In this document: positions 26,737 through 35,069 of the stretch, one piece after another
Position numbering within the stretch: the first letter of the stretch is position 1
Layout of the letters: every line of letters begins with the position of its first letter
Assembly (NCBI RefSeq): GCF_020251205.1
Contig: NZ_JAIWYX010000017.1
Location: forward strand, 1-63,822
Reading direction: 5' to 3'
Origin: Arthrobacter sp. M4
GTDB lineage: Bacteria > Actinomycetota > Actinomycetes > Actinomycetales > Micrococcaceae
DNA length: 63,822 bases
Translations under genes and position numbers: made by a program
The notes under the pieces: generated by a model
The model's database searches: none
The model's input: the letters and a program-made list of their open reading frames with translations, nothing else
Told to the model about the DNA's origin: nothing

Positions 26737-27770
26737 CCCACCGGCAATGACACCGGCGCAGTACTGCGGCGGATTTCGATCCTGGGCTCGAAAACGTCCT
26801 GTGCGGATTCCTCCGCTTCCGTGGCGTCCGCCGACTGTTGCATCTGCTCGCGCATGCGGCGCCAAGCCAGGCTGCCAAGCTCGTTGATGGGCACCGCGGC
26901 CGTGGTCAGCGGTGGCATGGTGTAGCGGGCGAACGGAATGTCGTCGAAGCCCGTGACTGAAATGTCCTCAGGGACCCGGATTCCGCGCTCGTGCAGTCCG
27001 CTCAGGAGCCCCATCGCCACGAGGTCGTTGAAGGCCAGAATGCCCGTGGCACCACTGGCCACCACTGCGTCGGTGGCGTCGTGTCCGGAGTCGAAGTTGG
27101 AGCCCGCTTCAAGGAACTGGAGCTCAATGTCCGGGTGCTTGGCTTGGAACTGCTCCAGGCCGGCCAGACGCTGTCGGTTGGAGGCGCTGTGCAGCGGGCC
27201 TTCCAAGTAAGCGATTTTCCGGTGGCCGAGACTTACTAGGTGCGTTGCCAGTTCCTGGATGCCCTGACTGTAGTCGACCGAAAGGCTGGGCGTATTGGAA
27301 GCCACGGTGGTGCGGTTGATCAGCACCAGGGGATGCAGCGTGGGGGCAAGTTCCTCGAGTTCGGCGTCACCCATGCGGGGCGCGCAAAGGACGACGCCGT
27401 CGCATCGCCGCCGCGCTTCTCCCGCCAGGATCGCTTCCTCGCTGGTGACCTCGGAGGAGTCTGCGATGAGTACGCGGTATCCGTCCTGGGCGGCCGCAAT
27501 GCTCAGTCCGCGCAGGATGGCCTGGAAAGTCGGGTTGGCGAGGTCCGGCACCACGATGCCGATGGTATCTGTCTTGCCGAGTGCGAGGCTGCGGCCCACC
27601 GGATTGGGCTGGTACTTCAGCTCAGCGGCGGCGGCGCGCACTCTCGCGGCGATGTCAGGGTCGACGGCGGCATTGCCGTTCATGACGCGCGAAACCGTCG
27701 CGTGGGAGACGCCCGCCATCCGCGCGACATCCGCAATGCCGACGCGCCGGTTGGTGTTCCTGCGTGCCAT
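26733..27770 (-). CDS. LacI-family transcriptional regulator (sugar-acid module)
   Basis: Repressor of 345 aa. The DNA-binding headpiece is VGIADVARMAGVSHATVSRVMNGNAAVDPDIAARV, the hinge LKYQPNPVGRSLALGKT, and the periplasmic-binding-like core starts IGIVVPDLANPTFQAILRGL. Start ATG 27770 has AAGGGG 8 nt upstream; a longer N-terminus to 27854 is less likely. It is divergent from the Gfo/Idh-epimerase-KdgD-MR operon, and a perfect palindrome at 27871 lies between them. Similar sites occur before several other units, so it may act as the broader regulator of the island. The effector is unknown. Confidence 0.88.
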   Translation of the reverse strand: MARRNTNRRVGIADVARMAGVSHATVSRVMNGNAAVDPDIAARVRAAAAELKYQPNPVGRSLALGKTDTIGIVVPDLANPTFQAILRGLSIAAAQDGYRVLIADSSEVTSEEAILAGEARRRCDGVVLCAPRMGDAELEELAPTLHPLVLINRTTVASNTPSLSVDYSQGIQELATHLVSLGHRKIAYLEGPLHSASNRQRLAGLEQFQAKHPDIELQFLEAGSNFDSGHDATDAVVASGATGILAFNDLVAMGLLSGLHERGIRVPEDISVTGFDDIPFARYTMPPLTTAAVPINELGSLAWRRMREQMQQSADATEAEESAQDVFEPRIEIRRSTAPVSLPVG

Positions 27771-27825
27771 TTCAGGCCCCTTCCCATTGGCCGCCAGCCG
27801 ATTCCCGCCTCTGCGGGGCCGATGG

Positions 27826-27854
27826 TTGACGTGACCGCCAGAGTCTTGATACAA
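27826..27854 (+). promoter_or_regulatory. Candidate promoter of the sugar-acid operon
   Basis: TTGACG (27826-27831), 17-bp spacer, GATACA (27849-27854). The palindromic operator at 27871 would then fall just downstream of the start site, a repressing position. Confidence 0.4.
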
Positions 27855-27870
27855 AGCTTATAACGCTCCG

Positions 27871-27886
27871 AGAAAACGCTTTCTCA
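27871..27886. promoter_or_regulatory. LacI-type operator GAGAAAACGCTTTCTC
   Basis: Palindrome with 6-bp arms GAGAAA/TTTCTC around ACGC, between the divergent LacI and Gfo/Idh genes. It is the best example of operator family A, which recurs at 33852, 36056 and 49166. Confidence 0.75.
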
Positions 27887-27955
27887 TTGATTCTTCCCTC
27901 ATCACCCATGGCCGTCAAGCGGTTCATTTTCTCCCTCTGGAAAGGGGCTTCCCAC

Positions 27956-29359
27956 ATGGTCAACGTCGACACCGCCGAGACCCGAACGGATGCGGCGACG
28001 CAGCAAAACGCACCCGGTCACGGCAGGACGCGATTCGCCCTCATCGGTACCGGTGGCCGATCCGAAATGTACATCCGGGCCATCTTTGGCCCGCACGGAG
28101 ACACCGCTGAACTGGTTGCCCTGTCCGACGCCAACCCCGGCCGCGTGGACTTCTACCAGAACCTCATCCAGCAGGAACTGGGAGCCAAGGCAGTCGCCTC
28201 ATTCGAGCCTTCGGAGTTAACGCAGTTCATCAAGGCCAACGGTATCGATCGCGTCATCATCACAACGCCGGACTACACCCATGCGGACTACATCGTCCAG
28301 GCGCTCGAGGCGGGTGCCGACGTCGTCGTCGAAAAGCCGCTTACCATCGACGTCGAAGGCTGCCGCCGCATCACGCAAGCCGTGGCCGCCACCGGGCGGA
28401 ACGTCGTCGTTACCTTTAACTACCGTTACTCGCCGCGCAACAGCGCGCTCAAGGAGATCATCCAGGCCGGGGTGATCGGCAAGGTCACGTCCATCGACTT
28501 TGGCTGGGTGCTGGACACGGTGCACGGCGCTGACTACTTCCGCCGCTGGCACCGTGACAAGAAGAACTCCGGCGGCCTGCTCGTCCACAAGGCGTCTCAC
28601 CACTTCGACCTGGTCAATTGGTGGATCGACGACGTTCCGCAGCGTGTCTACGCCTCCGGTGGCCTGCGGTTCTACGGGGAAAAGAACGCTGCGGAGCGCG
28701 GCCTCGGTGCCCGCCCCGAGCGGGGAACCCAGGACGGCACGGCCGGTGACCCCTTTGTACTGGACCTGCGGGACGACGAACGGCTAAAGGCCCTGTACTA
28801 CGACAACGAGAAGTTTGACGGATACCGCCGCGACCAGGACGTCTTCGCCGAAGGCATCACCATCGAGGACAACCTTGCGCTTACCGTCGACTATGACGGC
28901 GGCCCCACGCTCAGCTACTCGCTGAACGCCCACAGCCCGTGGGAAGGCTACCGCGTTGCCGTCAACGGAACAGAAGGCCGGGCCGAGCTGGAAGTTGTGG
29001 AGCGTGCCGCCGTCGTAGGCAGCGACAAAAAGACCGTGGTGGACCCGTCCGCGACGCCCATCGAGGAAGAGGACGCTGTCCGCCGCAATGGCGAGCGCCT
29101 GGTAGTCCAGCGGCACTGGGAAGCCGCGTATGAGGTCCCAATCATCAACGGCGAGGGCGGCCATGGGGGTGGCGACAACCTGCTGCTGTCCGACCTGTTC
29201 AATGGTCCCGGCGAAGACCCGCTGGGCCGCCCGTCCGGCTACGTGGACGGATTGCGTTCCGTGTCCGTGGGCATCGCAGGCAACAAATCCCTCGAGACGG
29301 GCCTGCCTGTCCGTATCGGCGAACTGGGGCTGGGCATCGACCTGAGCCGCCAGGCCTAG
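27956..29359 (+). CDS. Gfo/Idh/MocA-family oxidoreductase
   Basis: NAD(P)-dependent sugar or sugar-acid dehydrogenase, 467 aa. The N-terminal Rossmann domain is ALIGTGGRSEMYIRAIFG, the family motif is VVVEKPLTIDVEG, and the C-terminal domain contains GGLLVHKASHHFDLVNWWIDD with the usual catalytic His. ATG 27956 was selected for AAAGGGG upstream; ATG 27908 is possible. First gene of an apparent four-gene operon with an epimerase-like enzyme, KdgD and an enolase-superfamily enzyme, so it probably oxidises or interconverts a uronic acid or related sugar. The substrate is inferred only. Confidence 0.88.
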   Translation: MVNVDTAETRTDAATQQNAPGHGRTRFALIGTGGRSEMYIRAIFGPHGDTAELVALSDANPGRVDFYQNLIQQELGAKAVASFEPSELTQFIKANGIDRVIITTPDYTHADYIVQALEAGADVVVEKPLTIDVEGCRRITQAVAATGRNVVVTFNYRYSPRNSALKEIIQAGVIGKVTSIDFGWVLDTVHGADYFRRWHRDKKNSGGLLVHKASHHFDLVNWWIDDVPQRVYASGGLRFYGEKNAAERGLGARPERGTQDGTAGDPFVLDLRDDERLKALYYDNEKFDGYRRDQDVFAEGITIEDNLALTVDYDGGPTLSYSLNAHSPWEGYRVAVNGTEGRAELEVVERAAVVGSDKKTVVDPSATPIEEEDAVRRNGERLVVQRHWEAAYEVPIINGEGGHGGGDNLLLSDLFNGPGEDPLGRPSGYVDGLRSVSVGIAGNKSLETGLPVRIGELGLGIDLSRQA

Positions 29360-29383
29360 GAACAGCGGGAAAGGGGAATACTT

Positions 29384-30367
29384 GTGAGCAGGATCTTTGT
29401 CACCGGAGGTTCTGGACGCCTCGGCCGCAGCGTAGTGGCCGGTTTGGCGCGGGTTGGCCACGAGGTAGTCTCGGTGGACCGCGCGGCGATCCCAGAGGGG
29501 GACTTCCCCCAGAGCGTCGTCCAGGAATCCGGTGATCTCTTGGCCGCGGGCGAGGCCGAACGCCTCATCCGGAAGACGAGGCCGGACGCTGTGATCCACC
29601 TTGCCGCTATCGCGGTGCCCTTCAGCGCGCCCGAGGACGTCATTTTCAGCACCAACACCAGGTTGGCCTACAACGTCATCAGTGCCGCAACGGCGGCTGG
29701 AGTGCCGAAGATCGTGACGGCCAGCAGTCCCACTGTGCTTGGCTACGGCTCGCCCGCAGGCTGGCTGCCGCCGTCGTTCCCGCTGGATGAGCAGACCCCG
29801 CCCAAGCCGTGGAACGCCTATGCGTTGTCCAAGCTGGTCGCCGAGCAGACCGTCCAGATGTTCGCCGCGGCGCAGGGGGACAGGATCCGCTACGCGGCGT
29901 TCCGGCCGTGCTACGTGATTTCCCCGGAGGAATGGCACGGGGCGCCAACGCAGCAGGGACATACTGTTCGGGAACGCCTTGCCGACCCGGCATTGTCCGC
30001 TCCCGCACTGTTCAACTACGTTGACGCCCGGGACGTGGCGGACTTCCTGGATGTACTGCTGGACAAGATGGAATCCATCCCCAACGGTGAAACGTTTTTT
30101 GTGGGCGCTGCGGATGCTTTGGCTGCCCAACCGCTCGCGGAACTCCTTCCGGACTTTCTGCCAGTCAGCGCGGAACTGGCAGCCGGGCTAACCGGGACCA
30201 GCCCGGCTTTCTCCATAGGCAAAGCCCGCAAACTGTTGGGCTGGCAGCCCAAGCGGACCTGGCGCTCAGAGCTCACGCCGCCTTTCAACGCCATCCCATC
30301 CCCCAATGACGAGACTTCCGGCGGCCTCGTTCCAGCCGGAGCGCATCCAACAAAGGAGACCCCATGA
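29384..30367 (+). CDS. NAD-dependent epimerase/dehydratase-type SDR, possibly uronate dehydrogenase
   Basis: Extended short-chain dehydrogenase of 327 aa: Rossmann VTGGSGRLGRSVVAGL, DAVIHLAAIA, TASSPTVLG and the catalytic YALSK. Start is GTG 29384, 8 nt after GAAAGGGG. The KdgD gene begins inside its last codons (ATGA overlap). Next to a KdgD and an enolase-superfamily gene, the most economical role is oxidation of galacturonate or glucuronate to an aldarolactone, as in Udh enzymes. However, an ordinary sugar epimerase cannot be excluded from sequence alone. Confidence 0.8.
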   Translation: MSRIFVTGGSGRLGRSVVAGLARVGHEVVSVDRAAIPEGDFPQSVVQESGDLLAAGEAERLIRKTRPDAVIHLAAIAVPFSAPEDVIFSTNTRLAYNVISAATAAGVPKIVTASSPTVLGYGSPAGWLPPSFPLDEQTPPKPWNAYALSKLVAEQTVQMFAAAQGDRIRYAAFRPCYVISPEEWHGAPTQQGHTVRERLADPALSAPALFNYVDARDVADFLDVLLDKMESIPNGETFFVGAADALAAQPLAELLPDFLPVSAELAAGLTGTSPAFSIGKARKLLGWQPKRTWRSELTPPFNAIPSPNDETSGGLVPAGAHPTKETP

Positions 30368-31269
30368 AATTCGACGGAGTCTTATTCTTCCCCGTCACGC
30401 CCTTCGCCGCCGACGGCTCCGTGGACGTCGATGTCCTGAAGGAGCACATCGCCTCACGGCTGCCCTACGGTCCTGGCGGCGTGTTCCCGGCCTGCGGGAC
30501 CGGGGAATTCCATGCCCTCTCCATTGATGAGGTCCGCACCGTGGTGGCTGCCGCCGTCGACGTTGTGGCAGGCAAGGTGCCCGTGGTGGCAGGAGCGGGA
30601 GGCCCGCTGGGCCACGCGCTCGCCGCAGCCAAGGTGGCCGAGGAAGCCGGGGCCGATGCCCTCCTGGTGCTTCCGCCGTATCTGGTGACCGGGCCGACCG
30701 ATGGCGTTGTCGCCTACATCGAGGCGGTAGCTGCGGGGAGCACCCTGCCCGTGATCGTCTATCACCGCGGTACCGCCAAAGTCACGGCTGCAGCGATGGC
30801 ACGCCTCGCGGCCAACCCAAAAGTAATCGGTTTCAAGGACGGCGTTGGCGACGTCGGACTCACGCAGGAGATTGTCACGGCCATCAAGACCTCCGGCCGC
30901 AGGGACTTTGCACTTTTCAATGGCCTTTTGACCGCTGAACTTACACAGGGCGCCTACCGTGGCCTCGGCATTCCGCTGTACTCTTCGGCGGCCTTCGCGA
31001 TGGCTCCGGAAATCGCCAAGAGCTACTACGATGCATACGTTTCCGGCGATGAGGAGCGCCGCAACGCCCTGCTGGAGGGTTTCTACGGTCCGCTCGTTCG
31101 CCTCCGTGACCAGACTCCCGGCTTCGGTGTGTCGCTCATCAAGGCGGGTCTTCGCTTGGGTGGGCTTCAGGTTGGTTCCGTCCGGCCCCCGTTGATGGAC
31201 CCAAGCGAGGAGCAGTTGCTGGAACTTAAAGCCATCCTGGCCAAGGGCAACGAATTGGCCGGCAGCTAA
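30364..31269 (+). CDS. kdgD: 5-dehydro-4-deoxyglucarate dehydratase (KdgD-like)
   Basis: DHDPS-superfamily aldolase-fold enzyme, 301 aa. It is expected to dehydrate and decarboxylate 5-keto-4-deoxyglucarate to 2-oxoglutarate semialdehyde. Visible residues are Tyr133 (IVYHRG) and the Schiff-base Lys158 (VIGFKDGVGD), with the KdgD-like segments GVLFFPVTPF and GGVFPACGTGEFHAL. It overlaps the previous gene by 4 bp and the next by 1 bp. No 2-oxoglutarate semialdehyde dehydrogenase is present in the window, so the last step must be encoded elsewhere. Confidence 0.88.
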   Translation: MKFDGVLFFPVTPFAADGSVDVDVLKEHIASRLPYGPGGVFPACGTGEFHALSIDEVRTVVAAAVDVVAGKVPVVAGAGGPLGHALAAAKVAEEAGADALLVLPPYLVTGPTDGVVAYIEAVAAGSTLPVIVYHRGTAKVTAAAMARLAANPKVIGFKDGVGDVGLTQEIVTAIKTSGRRDFALFNGLLTAELTQGAYRGLGIPLYSSAAFAMAPEIAKSYYDAYVSGDEERRNALLEGFYGPLVRLRDQTPGFGVSLIKAGLRLGGLQVGSVRPPLMDPSEEQLLELKAILAKGNELAGS

Positions 31270-32360
31270 TGGCCGCCCGGATCACCAGGCTCGCCACCCG
31301 GCTGCTCACCGTCCCGCTCCGCCGCCACTGGGGTGCCGAGGCGCCCGAGAACCACATCATCGTCACCGAACTGAGCACCGACGACGGCGGCACTGGGCAC
31401 GGCTTCTCCTGGACACCGACCGTTGGGCCCCAGGCGGTAAAGGCGCTGCTGGACTACGACATCGCGCCCTTCGTGGTTGGGATGGAAGCCAATCCAGAAA
31501 TCGTGTGGGACCAGCTCTGGAAGCGGTTGCACGAGGCCGGCGGGGGAGGCCTCACCACTATCGCCATGGCCGGCGTCGACCTTGCACTCTGGGACCTCCA
31601 GGCCCGTCAGGCTGGCACTTCTGTGACCGGACTGATCGGCCAGCGGCAGGAGTCCGTTGAGGTTTACGGCTCCGGAGTGAACCTGCACTACACCCTGGAC
31701 GAGCTCGTTGAGCAAGCGCGGCGCTGGGTTGCCGCTGGGCACAAAGCCGTGAAGATCAAGGTTGGCAAGCCCGAACTTCGCGAAGACGCCGAGCGGGTTG
31801 CCGCCGTTCGTGAAGCGATTGGGCCGGAGCGGCGGTTAATGATCGACGCCAATCAGCGCTGGGACTTGGCTGCCACATTGAAGGCTCTCGAGGCGCTGCA
31901 ACCATTCGGCCTTGAGTGGTTGGAAGAGCCCCTCCGCGCCGACGACCTCTGGGCCTATCGCAGGCTGCGGAAACACTCGCCCGTGCCCATCGCCTTGGGG
32001 GAGAACGTCCATACTATCTACCGTTTCAGGGACTTTATCGAAGCCGAGGCCGTGGACATCATCCAGCCGAACATCGTCCGGGTCGGCGGGATAACTCCCT
32101 TCCGGCGCATTGTGGAGTTGGCCCGTGCCAACAGCATCCGGGTGGCACCGCACTTGTTGCCAGAGCTCTCCGGGCAACTGGCGCTGACGCTGGCCGAAGC
32201 TGTGAGCGTTGAGGACGTGGAAGACGCCTCGTTCGAGCAGTTGGGTATCCTGGCGGGTCCCTCGCCGGTCCGGGTCCGCAACGGCAGGCTCAGCGGAACA
32301 GGAAGCCACGGATTGGGCTTCGAGTTCGCGCTCAAGCCCGCGCTTGCTGGGACGCACTGA
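31269..32360 (+). CDS. Mandelate racemase/muconate lactonizing enzyme family protein
   Basis: Enolase-superfamily enzyme of 363 aa that would abstract an alpha-proton from a carboxylate substrate, probably a sugar acid or aldarolactone. It shows the catalytic KIKVG lysine pair, metal ligands in LMIDANQRWD, LEWLEEP and ALGENVH, then VDIIQPNIVRVGGIT and APHLLPELSG, where a His acts as the second base in the MR subgroup. Next to KdgD it could be an aldarate dehydratase or a galactarolactone cycloisomerase. Start ATG 31269 overlaps the KdgD stop by one base. Confidence 0.85.
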   Translation: MAARITRLATRLLTVPLRRHWGAEAPENHIIVTELSTDDGGTGHGFSWTPTVGPQAVKALLDYDIAPFVVGMEANPEIVWDQLWKRLHEAGGGGLTTIAMAGVDLALWDLQARQAGTSVTGLIGQRQESVEVYGSGVNLHYTLDELVEQARRWVAAGHKAVKIKVGKPELREDAERVAAVREAIGPERRLMIDANQRWDLAATLKALEALQPFGLEWLEEPLRADDLWAYRRLRKHSPVPIALGENVHTIYRFRDFIEAEAVDIIQPNIVRVGGITPFRRIVELARANSIRVAPHLLPELSGQLALTLAEAVSVEDVEDASFEQLGILAGPSPVRVRNGRLSGTGSHGLGFEFALKPALAGTH

Positions 32361-32620
32361 CAACGGAGCCCGCTAAGTCCGGGCGCTTGGACTCACCCAC
32401 TACAGCGGCCCACCGGTGTGGCTTTCACCTGGTCACAGCACCACAGCCGATCCCATCCGGGCACGCAAATAGCGGCCGCGCAAACGGCAAATGCGCTAAC
32501 GGTAGACGCGCCAAAACGGTACGAGCTGCGCTCAACCAAATGTGCCCCCGATCCGCTGGAGGCTTGGTCAATTTGATGACCTGGCCTCGGCGGCCGGGGG
32601 CGGTTTTGTATTCCCGGGCC
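32361..32620. other. Intergenic stretch with degenerate 15-bp repeats
   Basis: This sits between two convergent genes. Bases 32461-32525 hold three to four imperfect GCGCAAACGGYARAC-like units of about 15 bp; no gene or clear terminator was seen. Confidence 0.55.
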
Positions 32621-33772
32621 TTATCGGCGAAGCGTGACGGGACGACGGCGGCCGTTGACCAACGCGGTGGGCCAACGGTAATCCATGCTCAGGACATCGA
32701 TGCCTGTGCTCCGAAGAATCACCGTGTCCTCGATCTTGACCCCAGGACCAGACGGGTTCCACGTGAAAGCCTGATCCAGCACTACAGTGTCCGTGGTGGC
32801 CGCCGTGACCCGGGGGTCCCTTCCCGCGTAGCCGGCCGGACCCCCTTGGTGGTGAAGCTTCCATTGATCCGCGCCGAAACCGTGCCGGGCATACGACGCC
32901 TGGATCTCCGAGAAAATCTCGTTGAGCCGGGCGCCGGGCCTTGTGGCGCGGAAGATGTCCGCCTCCACGGCCGCGATGCGGGCCTCAGCGTCGAGTTCTT
33001 CCGGTGTGCCGGCGTCGAACGCTACCCAGCGCGTCACATTGGCGACCAGGCCATGCCGGCGCGCACACACCACCGCCATTGCGCGGCGGCCGATGGGGGA
33101 ATGGGTGGCGAGCGGGTGCCGGAAGGTGCTGCGAGTATGTCCACTGCAGAGAAGCACCAGAGGTTCCGCCCCTGCAGCGACCACTCGGGCGGCCAGGGCG
33201 GACGCGATCTGAAATTCTGTGGTCTGGGGTGTAGCTGCGGAGAGGACATCCGTCATGATGGCGGCGACTGCGGCCGAGAGTTTGGCGTACCGGGCAGCCT
33301 CGCCCGGGAGGAGCGGCTGGCGGGCCGCCCGCAATTCGGCGACGACGGCTGCCTCGGTTAGGGGATCGCCGTCTGCTGCGAGTGCAGATGCTGCGGCGTG
33401 AAGGTTCCCGTACCACGGTACGGTGTTCAGCGAAACATCCTGCGGGAGTTCCTCGGCCGCAATGCGCTCGGCCTCGTTGTTGAAGGTCACTAAGCGGTCG
33501 CCGTCGCGGTTCACCAGCAGAGCGGCGATCGGATCGCCGGCGAGGCTGACGTGCATACTGCTTCCGTCGAGATACCAGGTCAACGCGGTGTTGCTTGTCA
33601 GCAGAAGGGAGTCACGGCCAGCGGCATCCAGGATGTCCAGGACACGGCGGCGCTTGACCGCGCGGTCTGCGGGGTTGCCGGGGGTTGACATGTCGTCTGT
33701 TCCTGCGGAGATCACTGCGGAGGGTCCTGCAGCGGTCTCGGTGAGGGTGGCGCACTGGATGTTGAGTGTCAT
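32621..33772 (-). CDS. M24 (pita-bread fold) family protein lacking several metal ligands
   Basis: Protein of 383 aa similar to creatinase and aminopeptidase-P/prolidase enzymes. An N-terminal creatinase-like domain (LLLTSNTALTWYLDGSSMHVSLAG) is followed by the M24 domain from about residue 150. Against canonical M24 enzymes, the two Asp of the D-x-DITR block read as VVCARRHGLVANVTR, and the Glu of the FTxEPG block is Asn (FTWNPSG). The His (KLHHQGG) and last Glu (KIEDTV) are kept. Three of five ligands thus appear lost, so a metal peptidase activity is doubtful. ATG 33772 has GGGGGA upstream. It is divergent from ABC importer 1, with shared operators. Confidence 0.78.
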   Translation of the reverse strand: MTLNIQCATLTETAAGPSAVISAGTDDMSTPGNPADRAVKRRRVLDILDAAGRDSLLLTSNTALTWYLDGSSMHVSLAGDPIAALLVNRDGDRLVTFNNEAERIAAEELPQDVSLNTVPWYGNLHAAASALAADGDPLTEAAVVAELRAARQPLLPGEAARYAKLSAAVAAIMTDVLSAATPQTTEFQIASALAARVVAAGAEPLVLLCSGHTRSTFRHPLATHSPIGRRAMAVVCARRHGLVANVTRWVAFDAGTPEELDAEARIAAVEADIFRATRPGARLNEIFSEIQASYARHGFGADQWKLHHQGGPAGYAGRDPRVTAATTDTVVLDQAFTWNPSGPGVKIEDTVILRSTGIDVLSMDYRWPTALVNGRRRPVTLRR

Positions 33773-33851
33773 GTGGTGTCCCCCAATGTGGTGGTGTGTT
33801 GGTGCCGTGGGAAGGCGCATTTCAACTGCGAATGGCGCGTGCACGACATCC

Positions 33852-33865
33852 AGAAAGCGTTTTCT
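33852..33865. promoter_or_regulatory. LacI-type operator AGAAAGCGTTTTCT
   Basis: Palindrome of family A between the divergent M24-fold gene and importer 1. A further AAAACGCT half-site lies about 20 bp to the right. Confidence 0.65.
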
Positions 33866-33896
33866 CAAAAATTAGCAAAACGCTGTACACCGGTCA

Positions 33897-33910
33897 AGAA
33901 ACCGTTTACT
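33897..33910. promoter_or_regulatory. Second LacI-type operator AGAAACCGTTTACT
   Basis: Imperfect family A site 45 bp from the first, in the same divergent intergenic region. Spacing of about four helical turns could permit looping. Confidence 0.5.
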
Positions 33911-34124
33911 TTGGTGGGGAGCCGCTGTAAGCCAAGACACAATTCCCAGACACAGTTCAGGGTCCTTGGCGCGAGCGTCGCCGGGGCTTCCGGTGACGTG
34001 GACGGGCGGGATGTTCACACTTACGCACTCCGTGGATGGCCACGATGACCGAAGGAGACCCTATGGCCGGACAGCTGTTTGTTGGGATGCCGCAAGGCGT
34101 TCCCGGAGCCACGAGGGGGAGGCG

Positions 34125-35069
34125 ATGAGCGCGATCGGCGAACTCTCCACCATGTCCCGCCGGAAGGGGCCGATGTCGGCGGAAGAAAAGAAGGCCAATG
34201 GCAGGGACAACAAGGCGGCTTATATCTTCCTGTTGCCGTGGCTCCTGGGCTTGGCGGTCATCACCATCGGTCCCATGCTCATGTCCCTCTACCTGTCATT
34301 CACGGATTACAACCTCCTGCAGCCGCCCGAATGGGTGGGCCTGGACAACTTTTTCCGGATGTTCGGTGACGCCCGCCTCCACAATTCCCTGCGGGTGACC
34401 TTCACGTATGTACTGGTGGGCGTCCCGCTGCAGCTGGCGGTGGCCCTGCTGATTGCGTTGGTGCTGGACAAAGGCTTGCGAGGGCTTCCCTTCTATCGCT
34501 CTGTGTTCTATCTCCCCTCGCTGCTGGGCGGATCAGTGGCCGTGGCCATCCTCTGGAAGCAGATCTTCGGCACCACGGGCTTGGTGAACCAACTTCTCGC
34601 AATGATCGGCATCCAGGGCCCTGGCTGGATTTCGGACCCGAGTACTTCATTGGGTTCCATCATCCTGCTGCACGTCTGGACTTTCGGCAGCCCGATGATC
34701 ATCTTCCTTGCCGGGCTGCGCCAGATCCCCAACATGTACTACGAGGCCGCCGAAGTTGACGGGGCCACCACGCTTCAGAAGTTTTGGCGGATTACTCTGC
34801 CGATGCTGAGCCCCATCCTCTTCTTTAATCTGGTGCTCCAGATCATCGGGTCCTTCCAGTCATTTACCCAGGCGTTCATTGTCTCCGGCGGTAATGGCGG
34901 CCCGTCGGACTCGACCATGTTCTTCACGCTGTACCTGTACCAAAAGGGCTTCGGCCAGTTCGACATGGGCTATGCCTCTGCCATGGCCTGGGTGCTCCTG
35001 GTGATCATCGGCGCGTTCACAGCCATCAACTTCGTCGCTTCAAAGTATTGGGTGTTCTACGATGACTAA
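34125..35069 (+). CDS. ABC sugar importer 1, permease (MalF/UgpA type)
   Basis: CUT1-type inner-membrane permease with 314 aa and about six membrane helices (first AAYIFLLPWLLGLAVITIGPML). The cytoplasmic EAA loop reads YEAAEVDGATTLQKFWRIT and would contact the ATPase. ATG 34125 was chosen for GAGGGGGAGG upstream. The stop overlaps the next permease by 8 bp. The first 25 residues are a charged cytoplasmic tail (SRRKGPMSAEEKKANGRDN). Confidence 0.92.
   Translation: MSAIGELSTMSRRKGPMSAEEKKANGRDNKAAYIFLLPWLLGLAVITIGPMLMSLYLSFTDYNLLQPPEWVGLDNFFRMFGDARLHNSLRVTFTYVLVGVPLQLAVALLIALVLDKGLRGLPFYRSVFYLPSLLGGSVAVAILWKQIFGTTGLVNQLLAMIGIQGPGWISDPSTSLGSIILLHVWTFGSPMIIFLAGLRQIPNMYYEAAEVDGATTLQKFWRITLPMLSPILFFNLVLQIIGSFQSFTQAFIVSGGNGGPSDSTMFFTLYLYQKGFGQFDMGYASAMAWVLLVIIGAFTAINFVASKYWVFYDD

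Noticed and set aside
28784..30130. A 448-codon minus-strand open frame opposite the Gfo/Idh and epimerase genes
   Set aside because: It spans the junction of two well-supported genes on the other strand and contains no recognisable domain.
32387..33361. A plus-strand 324-codon frame opposite the M24-fold gene
   Set aside because: The minus-strand protein has clear creatinase/M24 segments; the plus-strand product has none.
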